This document shows, one piece after another, positions 8,773 to 17,416 of a stretch of 64,000 bases of DNA. Numbering within the stretch: position 1 is the stretch's first letter; each line of letters opens with the position of its first letter. The stretch is from RUG100 sp050953425 (lineage in GTDB: Bacteria; Bacillota; Clostridia; Peptostreptococcales; Anaerovoracaceae). Location: NCBI GenBank assembly GCA_050953425.1, contig JBMNMQ010000007.1, forward strand, positions 124,001 through 188,000, written 5' to 3'. The position numbers and the translations under genes were made by a program. The notes below the pieces were generated by a model. The model ran no database searches. It was given only the letters and a program-made list of their open reading frames with translations, and had not been told where the DNA came from.

Positions 8773-8882
8773 GCTGCAGCGCGCACACAGTGCCGGCAGA
8801 CAGTCGCAGCGGAGGCAGACTGCCGCAGCGCGGCAGACACCGGGTACAGAGCTGTGCGGAGAGCTGCAGCGGAGGACGCTCA

Positions 8883-8978
8883 ATGAAGATCAGTAAAAAA
8901 GTCATTCAGGTCATCGCCATAGTGCTCTGTGTCGCGCTGGCCGTGACCATGTGCCTGTACATCGGCTGGCTGGTTTAA
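8883..8978 (+). CDS. 31-residue single-pass membrane peptide
   Basis: A short frame with a good ribosome site (GCGGAGG, spacing 7) encodes three lysines followed by a 24-residue hydrophobic helix ending GWLV. It lies between DUF1934 and the UPF0371 gene, only 24 bases before the latter. The combination of ribosome site, charge pattern and position argues that it is translated. Function unknown. Confidence 0.55.
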   Translation: MKISKKVIQVIAIVLCVALAVTMCLYIGWLV

Positions 8979-9002
8979 CGGGCATGGGAACGGAGAGATG
9001 AG

Positions 9003-10517
9003 ATGAAAAAAATCGGATTTGATGCCGAACGGTATCTGGAAGAGCAGTCGCGCTGCATCAAGGAACGCATCAATGCGGGACAGGGGCAGCGCCTTTATCT
9101 GGAGTTCGGCGGCAAGCTGGTGCAGGACAAGCATGCGATGCGGGTGCTGCCCGGTTTTGACGAGAATGCCAAGATTGAGCTGCTGCACCGGCTGCGCGAC
9201 GAGATGGAGATCATTATCTGCGTCTATTCCGGCGACATCGCCACCAACAAGACGCGGCACGACTTCGGCATCACCTATGACCTCGAGGTCATGCGCATCA
9301 TCGACATGTTCCGCCGCTACGATCTTGAGATCAACAGCGTCGTCGTCACCCGCTATGAAGACAATGCGGCGGTCGACATGTTTATCTCCAAGCTCGAGCG
9401 CCGCGGCATCCGCACCTACCGCCACACCTTCACCAAGGGGTACCCGACCGATGTGGAGACCATTGTCAGCGATGAGGGCTATGGGGCCAATCCGTACATT
9501 GAAGTCACCAAGCCGCTGGTCGTGGTCAACGGGCCGGGCGGCGGCAGCGGCAAGCTGGCGACCTGTCTGTCACAGCTGTACCATGACTACCGCCGCGGCA
9601 TCCGCGCCCGCTACGCGAAATTCGAAACCTTCCCGATCTGGAACCTGCCGCTCAAGCACCCGGTCAACGTGGCTTACGAGGCGGCCACCGCCGATCTTCG
9701 CGACGTCAACATGATCGACTCGTTCCACCTCGATGCTTACGGCGAAACGGCGGTCAACTACAACCGCGATCTCGAGGTCTTTCCGGTGGCCAAGCGCATC
9801 ATCGAGAAGATCACCGGCGAGGAAGCGGAATACAAATCACCGACGGATATGGGCGTCAACCGCGCCGGCTTCTGCATTACCGACGATGAAGTCTGCCGCG
9901 AAGCGGCCTGCCAGGAAGTGGTCCGCCGCTATCTGATCGCCCAGTGCGACTACAAGAAGGGCCGCATCAGTGCGGCTTCGCTGGAACGCAGCAAGCTGCT
10001 GCTCGATGAATTGAATCTGCGGGAAACCGACCGGCCGGTCGTCGAGCCGGCGCGCGCCTATGCGGAGCAGCTGCGGGAGGAGGAAGACTGTCTTGGCGGC
10101 GGGGCGGCCATGGCACTGCAGCTGCCGGATGACACGATCGTGACCGGACGCACTTCGGTCCGCATGACGGCGGCCGGCGCCATGCTGCTCAACGGCATCA
10201 AGCTGCTCAGCGGCATGGCGGATCACATCCACCTGATTTCGCCGAACGTGCTCAAGGAAATGCAGGATCTCAAGACCGAGGTGCTGCATCAGGAGCAGGG
10301 GGCGCTCAGCGCCGAAGAGGTGCTGATGGCGCTGATGTTCTCGGCCACAACCAACCCCAGCGCCGAGGCCGCCGCCGAGCATCTGCAGGATCTGAAGAAC
10401 TGCCGCGCGCACAGCTCGGCGATTCTCAGCGACCGCGACGAGCGAACCCTGCAGTCGCTGGGCATCGATGTGACCTGCGATCCGGAGTACGTGACCGACA
10501 ACCTGTATTACAACTAG
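9003..10517 (+). CDS. UPF0371 / DUF1846 protein
   Basis: 504 residues, the normal length for this widely conserved but poorly characterised family. Recognisable blocks are 'KIGFDAERYLEEQS', 'LYLEFGGKLVQDKHA', 'VNGPGGGSGKLATCLSQLYHD', and 'NRAGFCITDDEVCREAA'. The Gly-rich GPGGGSGK segment (about 179-186) resembles a nucleotide-binding loop. GAGATGAG precedes ATG 9003. The reaction is not known to me. Confidence 0.9.
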   Translation: MKKIGFDAERYLEEQSRCIKERINAGQGQRLYLEFGGKLVQDKHAMRVLPGFDENAKIELLHRLRDEMEIIICVYSGDIATNKTRHDFGITYDLEVMRIIDMFRRYDLEINSVVVTRYEDNAAVDMFISKLERRGIRTYRHTFTKGYPTDVETIVSDEGYGANPYIEVTKPLVVVNGPGGGSGKLATCLSQLYHDYRRGIRARYAKFETFPIWNLPLKHPVNVAYEAATADLRDVNMIDSFHLDAYGETAVNYNRDLEVFPVAKRIIEKITGEEAEYKSPTDMGVNRAGFCITDDEVCREAACQEVVRRYLIAQCDYKKGRISAASLERSKLLLDELNLRETDRPVVEPARAYAEQLREEEDCLGGGAAMALQLPDDTIVTGRTSVRMTAAGAMLLNGIKLLSGMADHIHLISPNVLKEMQDLKTEVLHQEQGALSAEEVLMALMFSATTNPSAEAAAEHLQDLKNCRAHSSAILSDRDERTLQSLGIDVTCDPEYVTDNLYYN

Positions 10518-10673
10518 CAGATCGGCGCATCGGCGCTGCGGGCGGCCCGGCGAACCGGCGCATCGGCGGTTCGCGCTTTGACAACTGCAACTAACGAAAA
10601 ACAACCTGACTGACCGGCGCCGGCAGCTGTGCGTGCACAGACTGAGACCGGCGTCGCCGCTGAAACGAATATT

Positions 10674-11624
10674 ATGTATGGAAAATTCTTTGTGCTCTTT
10701 GCGATGATGGCGACCGGGTATATCCTGCGCCGGATTCGCTTTTTGGATGACCGCATGAACGATGGGCTCAACCGCTTCATCGTCTACTTTGCTTTTCCCT
10801 GCCTGCTGGTCAAGAACATCGCCGCACTCGAGATTCGCGGTGAAACCGCTGTGCAGTTTCTGCTGATGCTGGGACTGACGCTGGCGACCATGGCCGCCGG
10901 AGCGGTGCTGACCCATATCTATACCAAACTGCGGCATATACCGCCCGAACAGGGCGCCGTCGCGGAACTGGCGATGTCGACGCCCAACGACGGCTTCATG
11001 GGCTTTCCGGTGACGCTGATCTTTTTCGGTCAGCCCGGCCTGCTGATGATGATGGCGCACAATCTCGGCCTCAACATCTATTTCTTCACTTACGGCATTT
11101 TCACTCTGCGGCGCGATAACGCGGTGCACGTCCGACTGACGCCCTGGCAGGCGCTGGTGCGGGTGCTGCGCATTCTCGTCAATCCGAATCTGGTGGCGGT
11201 GTATCTGGGCTTTGCACTCGGGGCGCTCCGTGTGCCGCTGGACAATGCCGCGGGGGAATATCTCGGCTACATGGGAGCGGTGGCGACACCGATGGCGATG
11301 GTCTTCATCGGCTCTTCGCTGGTCGGCAGCAATCCGGCGGAGATCTTTCGCAGCCGGCTGGTCTGGGGCGGAACCGTTTTCAAGCTCGTTCTGCTGCCGC
11401 TGGCGGCAGCGGCGATTGTCTGGCTGCTGCCGGTCCCGACGCTGATCAAAGCCTGCGTGATTCTCGGCGCCTGCTTCCCCACGGCCGCGACCGCGCCGAT
11501 GCTGGCACAGCAGGAGGAGAAGGACGAAGCACCGGCCAGCCGTATTCTCTTTGTCACCACCGTGCTCTCGATGGCGACGATCCCGCTTTCGGTGCATCTG
11601 ATCCGCATGATCCTGCCGGTTTAA
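10674..11624 (+). CDS. AEC-family (auxin efflux carrier-like) transporter
   Basis: 316 residues with about ten hydrophobic segments in two halves. The N-terminal 'MATGYILRRIRFLDDRMNDGLNRFIVYFAFPCLL' pattern, 'TPNDGFMGFPV' and 'PMAMVFIGSSL' are typical of AEC proteins, which move organic acids such as malate. ATG 10674 is chosen over an upstream GTG in an Arg-rich spacer; the ribosome site is weak. The gene stands alone between UPF0371 and hbd, so the substrate is open. Confidence 0.85.
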   Translation: MYGKFFVLFAMMATGYILRRIRFLDDRMNDGLNRFIVYFAFPCLLVKNIAALEIRGETAVQFLLMLGLTLATMAAGAVLTHIYTKLRHIPPEQGAVAELAMSTPNDGFMGFPVTLIFFGQPGLLMMMAHNLGLNIYFFTYGIFTLRRDNAVHVRLTPWQALVRVLRILVNPNLVAVYLGFALGALRVPLDNAAGEYLGYMGAVATPMAMVFIGSSLVGSNPAEIFRSRLVWGGTVFKLVLLPLAAAAIVWLLPVPTLIKACVILGACFPTAATAPMLAQQEEKDEAPASRILFVTTVLSMATIPLSVHLIRMILPV

Positions 11625-11812
11625 CCGTGCTGTACCGATGCCGCGGCGGCGGGCCGCAGCGGTCTTGTTTCTGCCGCCGGCGCGGTCTGCCGGCCCGGCG
11701 GAAAGAGCCCCGTGGCCAGCGGAACGGACACGACGCCGCGGCGGCAGGGTGCTCCGCGGATCGAAATCCCTGACAGGAATTTCACAAGAATTTTTTGTTT
11801 TCTCAAAATAGA

Positions 11813-11841
11813 TAGACTTTTTCCCGATTGTACGATATAAT
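11813..11841 (+). promoter_or_regulatory. Promoter of hbd
   Basis: TAGACT (11813-11818), 17-base spacer, consensus TATAAT (11836-11841), in an AT-rich patch about 60 bases before hbd. Confidence 0.65.
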
Positions 11842-11900
11842 ATGCAGACATTGGCAAACTGGTCAGGCATTGCACTCTGTCATGCAAAGGAGGCGAAACT

Positions 11901-12752
11901 ATGAAGAAAGTTGGAGTTCTCGGTACGGGAACGATGGGCTCCGGCATTGCCCAGATCCTTGTTCAGGCGGGTTACGAGGTCACGATGCGTGCCCGTCGTC
12001 AGTCCTCGGTGGATCGTGGCATGACCACGGTCAAAAAGAACCTGGAAAAGCTGGTCACCAAAGAACGGATTACCGAGGCGGAGATGGAGGATGCCATGTC
12101 ACGGCTCTCCGCTTCGACGGATCTGGAGATCGTCAGCGATTCCGACCTGATCATCGAAGCCGTATCGGAGGATATGGATGATAAGAAAGAATTGATGAAG
12201 CAGCTCGATGCGATGTGTGAACCGGATGTGATCTTCGCAACCAACACATCCTCTCTGTCGGTGACGGAAATAGCGTCTGTCACCAACCGCCCGGATAAGG
12301 TGATCGGCATGCACTTTTTCAATCCGGTGCAGGCCATGAAGCTGATCGAAGTCATTCGCGGTCTGAAGACCTCGGACGAGACCGAGAAGGCGATCCGCGC
12401 GCTGGCGTCAAAGCTGAACAAGACCCCGGTGGAAATCGCCGAAGCGCCCGGCTTTGTCGTCAACCGCGTGCTGATTCCGATGATCAACGAAGCGATCGGC
12501 ATCTATGCGGAGGGTATTGCCGATATCGAGGGCATCGACACCGCCCTCAAGCTCGGCGCCAATCACCCGATGGGGCCGCTGGCTCTGGGCGATCTGATCG
12601 GCCTGGACATCGTGCTGAAAATCATGGATGTCCTGCACAAAGAATCCGGAGATCCGCGCTACCGGGCGCACCCGCTGCTGCGCAAGATGGTGCGCGCCGG
12701 CAAGCTGGGACGGAAGACCGGAGAAGGTTTCTATAATTATAAGAAACAGTAG
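11901..12752 (+). CDS. hbd: 3-hydroxybutyryl-CoA dehydrogenase
   Basis: 283 residues, the length of the monofunctional clostridial enzyme. It reduces acetoacetyl-CoA to 3-hydroxybutyryl-CoA in butyrate formation. The Rossmann motif GTGTMGSG (8-15), 'NTSSLSVTEIA', the catalytic 'GMHFFNPVQAMKLIEVI' and 'PGFVVNRVL' are all present, as is the C-terminal 'GLDIVL...GEGFYNY'. A strong AAAGGAGG site precedes ATG. Flanked by its own promoter and terminator, so it is monocistronic here; crotonase and thiolase genes are not in the window. Confidence 0.95.
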   Translation: MKKVGVLGTGTMGSGIAQILVQAGYEVTMRARRQSSVDRGMTTVKKNLEKLVTKERITEAEMEDAMSRLSASTDLEIVSDSDLIIEAVSEDMDDKKELMKQLDAMCEPDVIFATNTSSLSVTEIASVTNRPDKVIGMHFFNPVQAMKLIEVIRGLKTSDETEKAIRALASKLNKTPVEIAEAPGFVVNRVLIPMINEAIGIYAEGIADIEGIDTALKLGANHPMGPLALGDLIGLDIVLKIMDVLHKESGDPRYRAHPLLRKMVRAGKLGRKTGEGFYNYKKQ

Positions 12753-12820
12753 AAAAGCTGAAAAAGGCGCTGCGGCGATGCTGCCGCACCGCTGAGAATG
12801 AATGAAAGAGAGAAAACACG

Positions 12821-12863
12821 AAACACTGCTGCACCGCGAACGCTGGTGCGGCAGTGTTTTTTA
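12821..12863 (+). terminator. Intrinsic terminator after hbd
   Basis: Stem AACACTGC-GCACC / GGTGC-GCAGTGTT with a run of six T (GTTTTTTA). Confidence 0.88.
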
Positions 12864-13058
12864 GCGTGCGGCACGCTGCACCCGGTACTCTGCCCCTTGC
12901 GGTACAACCCTGCACAAGTCCGGGAGGGGCGGCGGATGCGGATCCGCCGCCGGCGCGCAGGACGGGCCGTATTGCCGCACGCAGCCGTCAGCCGGAGAGA
13001 GAATCCGCGGTGGACACGCAGGACGGGCGGCGGTTCTGCCGCTGCCGCCGTGTGCGGT

Positions 13059-13628
13059 TCAGCGGCGGAAGTGATCGTCGATGCCGGCTGCGGCGGCGGC
13101 CAGGATGGCGTCGACATCGGCCCCCTCGACGTCGAGGTTTTCTGCCGCAAAACGGACGATCCGCGGGATGCCGAAGAGGTTCTGCGCCAGCGCACGGGTG
13201 TAGTCAAAACCGCCGTCATAGAGGATCGGTCCGCCGGCGGTGGTGACGTAGTAGAGCGTCTGTGCGCGGCACAGGCCGACCGGACGGTTGTCTTCGTAGC
13301 GGAAGGTCAGACCGTTGACACAGACGTTTTCGAAATAGATTTTCAGCAGCGCCGGAAACGACAGATCCCAGTAAGGGGCGGCAATGACGACGGCTTCGGC
13401 GGCGGCCAGCTCCCTGGCGCAGTCAAAGCGCGCCGATGTGTAGTCCTGTGCGCCGATGCAGGCGTCGCGCGCCGCCAGCGCGGCCGCATTCAGCGGCTGC
13501 AGACCGGCCTGATCCAGTTCCAGCGTGCGGACGTTCCCCTCGAGATGAGAGAGAACGCGGCGGGCCAGCTGTCGCGTGCGCGAGGCTTTCCGCACGCAGG
13601 CACTGACCAGAAGGATATTTTTTTGCAT
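13059..13628 (-). CDS. Flavodoxin-fold NAD(P)H oxidoreductase (AzoR / flavodoxin_2-like)
   Basis: 189 residues. 'LLVSACVRKASRTRQLARRVL' near the start is the FMN-phosphate loop, 'IAAPYWDLSFPALLKIYFENV' is the diagnostic flavodoxin_2 helix, and 'YYVTTAGGPI...DY' matches FMN-dependent azoreductase/quinone reductases. ATG 13628 has AAAGGGGAG upstream; the longer frame is unsupported. It is convergent with hbd and probably detoxifies quinones or similar acceptors. Confidence 0.85.
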   Translation of the reverse strand: MQKNILLVSACVRKASRTRQLARRVLSHLEGNVRTLELDQAGLQPLNAAALAARDACIGAQDYTSARFDCARELAAAEAVVIAAPYWDLSFPALLKIYFENVCVNGLTFRYEDNRPVGLCRAQTLYYVTTAGGPILYDGGFDYTRALAQNLFGIPRIVRFAAENLDVEGADVDAILAAAAAGIDDHFRR

Positions 13629-13832
13629 AGCAGGTCTCCCCTTTCCTGATAATAGTATGATCGGTTCTTTCGCTGCTGCCGCGGTGTCGGCCATAGCGAC
13701 AGCTATGGGACCAGTATAGCACGAAAGCGGTTCTGCCGGCGGAGATAACCACCTTTACCCTATTCCGAAGGCATGCTTCGCACGAGCTCGCGGGGGAGTA
13801 TCGGTCAACCCTTGTTTTACGAAAATTTTGTA

Positions 13833-13876
13833 ATGTTGTTGAAACAACATCTTTATTTTGCGAAGAGGGGTATAAT
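13833..13876 (+). promoter_or_regulatory. Crp/Fnr-type palindrome plus -10 box (site 1)
   Basis: Perfect 8+2+8 palindrome ATGTTGTT-GA-AACAACAT (13833-13850) and TATAAT at 13871-13876, with no good -35. The centre (13841.5) is 29.5 bases before the -10, which puts it near -41.5, the class II activator position. It points towards the regulator gene. Confidence 0.7.
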
Positions 13877-14227
13877 AAAATAATTGCGGAAGCCGGCTTC
13901 CCCTTTGAACAGGCTGCGTAAAGAAGGGGAATGTGCGGACGAAAAGACTTTGAGGGAGGTATAATAAGCTGCAGTGCAAGTTGCGTCCAGGGTCATTTTT
14001 CGGCAGAGCCTCCCGGTTCTGCCGGTCAATGACTTCGTTTGCTTTGTATATGCGAATGCCGCAGCGGTATATTTAACGGAGCACAGTTCCGTATCGGGGA
14101 GCAGTGGTTTCGCAGGAAGCGCACGGCCTCTGGTGGACCGGATCGTTGAACGAAACCACGGCTGGCCGAATATGCCGCTTTGCAGAACAGGGGTCTGAAT
14201 AATCATCAAGGCGCAGTACAGACATTA

Positions 14228-14245
14228 TTGTTTGTAAAACAACAA
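14228..14245 (+). promoter_or_regulatory. Imperfect Crp/Fnr-type site before the regulator gene (site 2)
   Basis: TTGTTTGT-AA-AACAACAA matches the palindrome at 6 of 8 positions in one half. It directly precedes TATAGT/TAATAT sequences (14249-14259), so binding here would overlap the -35 region and is more likely to repress than to activate. Confidence 0.45.
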
Positions 14246-14307
14246 AACTATAGTAATATACGGATATGGGCGGCATCGCAGCAGATCGGGAAAGAGACGG
14301 AGAAGTT

Positions 14308-14967
14308 ATGAATGGCGAAGAGAGGATCATCATCAAGGTGTTGATCGCATCACCGTTGTTTGACGGCATCAGCCGTGATCAAATCGAAAAGACGCTGGAT
14401 GATCTGCATCCGGTACTGGAACAGTACCGCAGGGATGAAATCCTTGTCCGTGAAGGCGCTCGCGAAAGGGTGTTCGGCATCGTGCGGCGCGGTTCTCTGC
14501 ACGGAGAAAAGTTTCACGAGGAAGGCGATATTCACCTGGTTTCCGTCTTTGAACCCGGAGATCTCTTCAGTCTGGATTCGGTGGTTTCCCGATCGCGCAT
14601 CGCACCGCTGACGCTGACGGCGACGGAGGGCAGCGAGGCCGTCACCATGGATATCGATCAGCTGCTTTCACTGCCGTTTTCGGATGTCATCACGCGCAAC
14701 ATCATGCAGATCCTCGCCGACGAAAACATCCGCCGCCTCTACAAGCTCGATATCTTTTCTCGCCCCGGGCTGCGGGCACGCATCCTGACTTACCTGAAGA
14801 TCATGTCGCAGAAGCACCACGGCCGCCCCTTTCATACAATGATGACACAGGAACAGATGGCTTCGTTTCTCGCCGTCAATCGCTCCGCGCTCTCCAACGA
14901 ACTCAACAAGATGCGGCGGGAAGGCATCATCGATTTTCAGAAAGACCGCTTTGTGCTGCTGAAGTAG
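14308..14967 (+). CDS. Crp/Fnr-family transcriptional regulator
   Basis: 219 residues. A cyclic-nucleotide-binding-like beta barrel (about 15-125, 'FDGISRDQIEKTL', 'EILVREGARERVFGIVRRGS', 'FEPGDLFSLDSVVS') is followed by a dimer helix and a C-terminal winged helix (about 160-219). Its recognition region 'MTQEQMASFLAVNRSALSNE' resembles clostridial Crp-like regulators. There is no cysteine, so no Fnr iron-sulfur cluster. The start is ATG 14308 with GGAG upstream. Two palindromes of one type lie upstream of it and others lie in front of surface-protein genes, so it is the natural candidate for their binder. Effector unknown. Confidence 0.9.
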   Translation: MNGEERIIIKVLIASPLFDGISRDQIEKTLDDLHPVLEQYRRDEILVREGARERVFGIVRRGSLHGEKFHEEGDIHLVSVFEPGDLFSLDSVVSRSRIAPLTLTATEGSEAVTMDIDQLLSLPFSDVITRNIMQILADENIRRLYKLDIFSRPGLRARILTYLKIMSQKHHGRPFHTMMTQEQMASFLAVNRSALSNELNKMRREGIIDFQKDRFVLLK

Positions 14968-15062
14968 CTGCTGTCTCAGGCCGCAGCTGCGCAGAGGAGG
15001 ACGATTCTGATGTACCGGTTCGATAAGATTCGAAAGCACCATCCCGTATGACGGAGAACACC

Positions 15063-17138
15063 ATGAATGAGAAGAAAAAACGAAACTGCAAGAAGGCAGG
15101 CCTGCTGCTGCTGGCCGTCCTCTGCTGCACCTTTCTGCTCTGCGCCTGCGGCGCGGAAAAGTCGCTGCACCTGCATTATGCCGATCAGAAGGACAGCCCC
15201 TACGGCACCGGCAACTACCTCTACAGCACGGTGACGTTCGGCGGCAGCGGACTGGGCCGCGAAACCGTGCTCTCGGTGCGGCAGATGGAGCAGCGGGTTC
15301 TGGATCAAAAGAAGGAAGCTTACACCGGCAAGTACAGCCTGCTGACGCGCGGCAGCATCTTCAGCAGGCATACATACACCGGTCTTAACCTCTATCAGCT
15401 GCTGCGCTCCCTGGGCATGGACAAGGAGATCGCCGCCGGCACACCGGTGACCGTGCTCTCCGCCGACGGTTATCAGAAGACGTTCACCGTCGCGGAGCTG
15501 AAAAAGAGCGGCCGCGGCTATTACAGCAGCAAGAGCGCAAGCAGTCCGAAAAAGAACGATATTCCTATTATCCTCGCTTTCGGCAGCGATGGCCGGCCGC
15601 TGGTGGGGCCGACCGGATCGCAGAAAGTCGGCACCGAGATGACGAAGAAGGACGGTTATGATGAGGACGCGGAGAACGAAGGCGGCCCGGTCAGGCTGAC
15701 GCTCGGCCAGCGCACGGCCGGCGAATTCAATGCGCCGGACAACGCCAAATGGGTGACCGCAGTCATCGTCGGCAAGCGCCGCAGCTACACACGCCATCGC
15801 GGCAGCGCGGCAAAAAAGACGCTGCGCCTCAGCGTCTACGATGCCGACCACGGCAACCGCAGGGAGTCGGACCGGCAGATTTCTACCGGCGCCGTGGAGC
15901 GCTTTGCGGCCGCCAGGGACGGCAATCTGTGCGCCTCCTACTACGGCGGCAGCCATTATTTCGAAGGCGCGGATCTGTGGCGCTGGCTGCGCGACAACGC
16001 GCGTCTCGGTTCCCGCAGCGGCAAAGTGGTGTTTCGCTTTGATGACGGCTCGGCGGAAACCGTCGACCTCGATTACCTGCGCAATGCCGACGGCAGTGAT
16101 GACAGCTACTATACGGTAAAGGACGGCAGCCGGATCACCAGCGTAATGCCGGCGCTCGGCTATGCCGTCGACGGTGCCCCGAGCGAGGGCGGCAGCCTCT
16201 ACGCGCTGCTGCCGGCGAAAAAAGACGTCAGGAAGAAGACTACCGCCAAAAAGCTGCGCAGCGTGGCGGTCTACGCGGCGCAGTCGATGGAGGCCAGCGC
16301 CAACGCCGAAAAAACCGTCACGATCGACGGCGGCGTGGACAAGAAGACCACGTACACGGTCGCCGATCTGGAGAACATGCCGGATCTGCAGCAGGAGAGC
16401 GGCAGCTTCCGCGGCGTCAATCTCTATCGCCTGCTTGAAGAGACCGGCCTGCGCGTTGACGCCGACCGCGTGGTGGTTCGCGGCGGCAGCAGGTCGGTCA
16501 CCATTCCACTCGACAAGATGAAGCACAGCCGCTGCATCCTCGCTGTCCGCCGCGCCGGAAAGGGACTGCGCGGCAGCTATGGCAGCCTCAGCGTGGAGGG
16601 ACGCTGGGAGTGCCGCGACGTGCGCAGGCTGACGGTGAAAACCTATCAGGGGCAGTGGAAGCACAGCAGCGGCGTCTACCGCCGCTATCAAAAGCAGCAG
16701 ATCCGTCTGACCGGTACGGCACTGAAAAAGACGGCGACGCTGACCGTTGCCGATCTCGAAAAACGGCCGGCCGTACGGCAGTCCTTCGCCGCTTCGGCGG
16801 GTACCGACGGCTTCCAGGGCGTCGTGCTGCGTGATCTGCTGCGCGATTATCTCAAGGACAAGGGCAGGCGGCCGTCAAAGATCGTGGTCGCCGGCCGCGA
16901 CGGCTATGAGCGTGAGATCTCCGTCGACTCTGTATATCGCGGCATTGACAGCCGGTACCAGAGCGGCGCGCACCGCGATATCATCCTCGCCTACAGCATC
17001 AACGGCACGCCGCTGGTGCCGACGAAGAAATCACCGGGCTGTAAAGCGGACAACCAGTTCGGCCCGGTGCGCCTGGTGGTGGAAAACAGCGTCTCCTACT
17101 GGGTCAAGAACGTCAGCGAGATCCGTATCAGCCGGTGA
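15063..17138 (+). CDS. Lipoprotein with four tandem SUOX-fold-like domains
   Basis: 691 residues. A lipoprotein signal (LLCAC, about residue 29) is followed by four units (about 100-235, 243-395, 410-530, 546-691) sharing a pattern also found in sulfite-oxidase-type molybdopterin domains: 'YTGLNLYQLLRSLG', 'VTVLSADGYQKTF', 'IILAFGSDGRPLVG', 'GPVRLTLG', then 'WV..V..I'. The fourth unit repeats it almost fully (DGYEREI, IILAYSINGTPL, GPVRLVVEN, YWVKNVSEI). The cysteine that ligates molybdenum in true enzymes is not seen at its usual place, so a binding role is more likely than catalysis. ATG 15063 (GGAG, 6 bases) is preferred to ATG 15048. It follows the Crp/Fnr gene by about 95 bases. Confidence 0.7.
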   Translation: MNEKKKRNCKKAGLLLLAVLCCTFLLCACGAEKSLHLHYADQKDSPYGTGNYLYSTVTFGGSGLGRETVLSVRQMEQRVLDQKKEAYTGKYSLLTRGSIFSRHTYTGLNLYQLLRSLGMDKEIAAGTPVTVLSADGYQKTFTVAELKKSGRGYYSSKSASSPKKNDIPIILAFGSDGRPLVGPTGSQKVGTEMTKKDGYDEDAENEGGPVRLTLGQRTAGEFNAPDNAKWVTAVIVGKRRSYTRHRGSAAKKTLRLSVYDADHGNRRESDRQISTGAVERFAAARDGNLCASYYGGSHYFEGADLWRWLRDNARLGSRSGKVVFRFDDGSAETVDLDYLRNADGSDDSYYTVKDGSRITSVMPALGYAVDGAPSEGGSLYALLPAKKDVRKKTTAKKLRSVAVYAAQSMEASANAEKTVTIDGGVDKKTTYTVADLENMPDLQQESGSFRGVNLYRLLEETGLRVDADRVVVRGGSRSVTIPLDKMKHSRCILAVRRAGKGLRGSYGSLSVEGRWECRDVRRLTVKTYQGQWKHSSGVYRRYQKQQIRLTGTALKKTATLTVADLEKRPAVRQSFAASAGTDGFQGVVLRDLLRDYLKDKGRRPSKIVVAGRDGYEREISVDSVYRGIDSRYQSGAHRDIILAYSINGTPLVPTKKSPGCKADNQFGPVRLVVENSVSYWVKNVSEIRISR

Positions 17139-17168
17139 ACGGCGGCACGATGGACAGCCATCTGAGCA

Positions 17169-17186
17169 ATATTGTAGAAACAACAT
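17169..17186 (+). promoter_or_regulatory. Partial Crp/Fnr-type site (site 3)
   Basis: ATATTGTA-GA-AACAACAT keeps the central GA and one intact half (6 of 8 in the other). No -10 lies at the standard distance, so it may be an accessory site for the promoter at 17374. Confidence 0.4.
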
Positions 17187-17335
17187 TTTCGACCGCGGTG
17201 CTTTCAAACATTGTTCGGCTTTTTGCCCGACCGGAACGGAGGAGAGAAAAGGCAGCTGGTGCAATGAGCTGGGCAGGATGTGTCGGATGACTGTTGTGCA
17301 AAATAATCAGCATCATTTTCAGAAAATATCATAAA

Positions 17336-17379
17336 GTGTTGGCGAAACAACATACAAAGCCTCGACTATTGTATATGAT
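17336..17379 (+). promoter_or_regulatory. Crp/Fnr-type site plus -10 box of the GLUG surface protein (site 4)
   Basis: GTGTTGGC-GA-AACAACAT (17336-17353; centre 17344.5) and TATGAT (17374-17379). Centre-to--10 distance is 29.5 bases, identical to sites 1 and 5. The gene starts 38 bases after the -10. Confidence 0.65.
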
Positions 17380-17416
17380 AATAAAATGGAGTTTTGTGTA
17401 TGGAAGGAGTTCTCTA

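Larger units (their letters stand above)
13629..14307. other. Long non-coding stretch upstream of the Crp/Fnr gene
   Basis: 680 bases without a convincing gene. It contains a perfect Crp-type palindrome with a consensus -10 (13833-13876), a second TATAAT at 13960-13965, a GGAAG-CCGG-CTTCC palindrome near 13889, and a second, weaker palindrome at 14228-14245. A transcript starting near 13883 would have a leader of about 425 bases before the regulator, or could be a separate small RNA. Two short open frames (13974-14198 plus, 13853-14209 minus) lack family features. Confidence 0.5.

Noticed and set aside
9837..11870. 677-codon open frame on the minus strand
   Set aside because: Overlaps the well-supported UPF0371 and AEC genes; Arg/His/Gln-rich translation typical of antisense GC-rich DNA.
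13960..13965. Second TATAAT as an independent promoter
   Set aside because: No acceptable -35 and no palindrome at the standard distance.
13974..14198. 74-codon plus-strand frame upstream of the Crp/Fnr gene
   Set aside because: Starts at GTG with a ribosome site 14 bases away, has no domain and no codon character of neighbours; kept only as part of a non-coding region.
13853..14209. 118-codon minus-strand frame in the same region
   Set aside because: No ribosome site, no recognisable family, runs across the promoter at 13871.
15063..17138. Active molybdopterin oxidoreductase
   Set aside because: The metal-ligating Cys is not at its expected place and no molybdenum-cofactor synthesis genes are in the window; a binding role is more likely.
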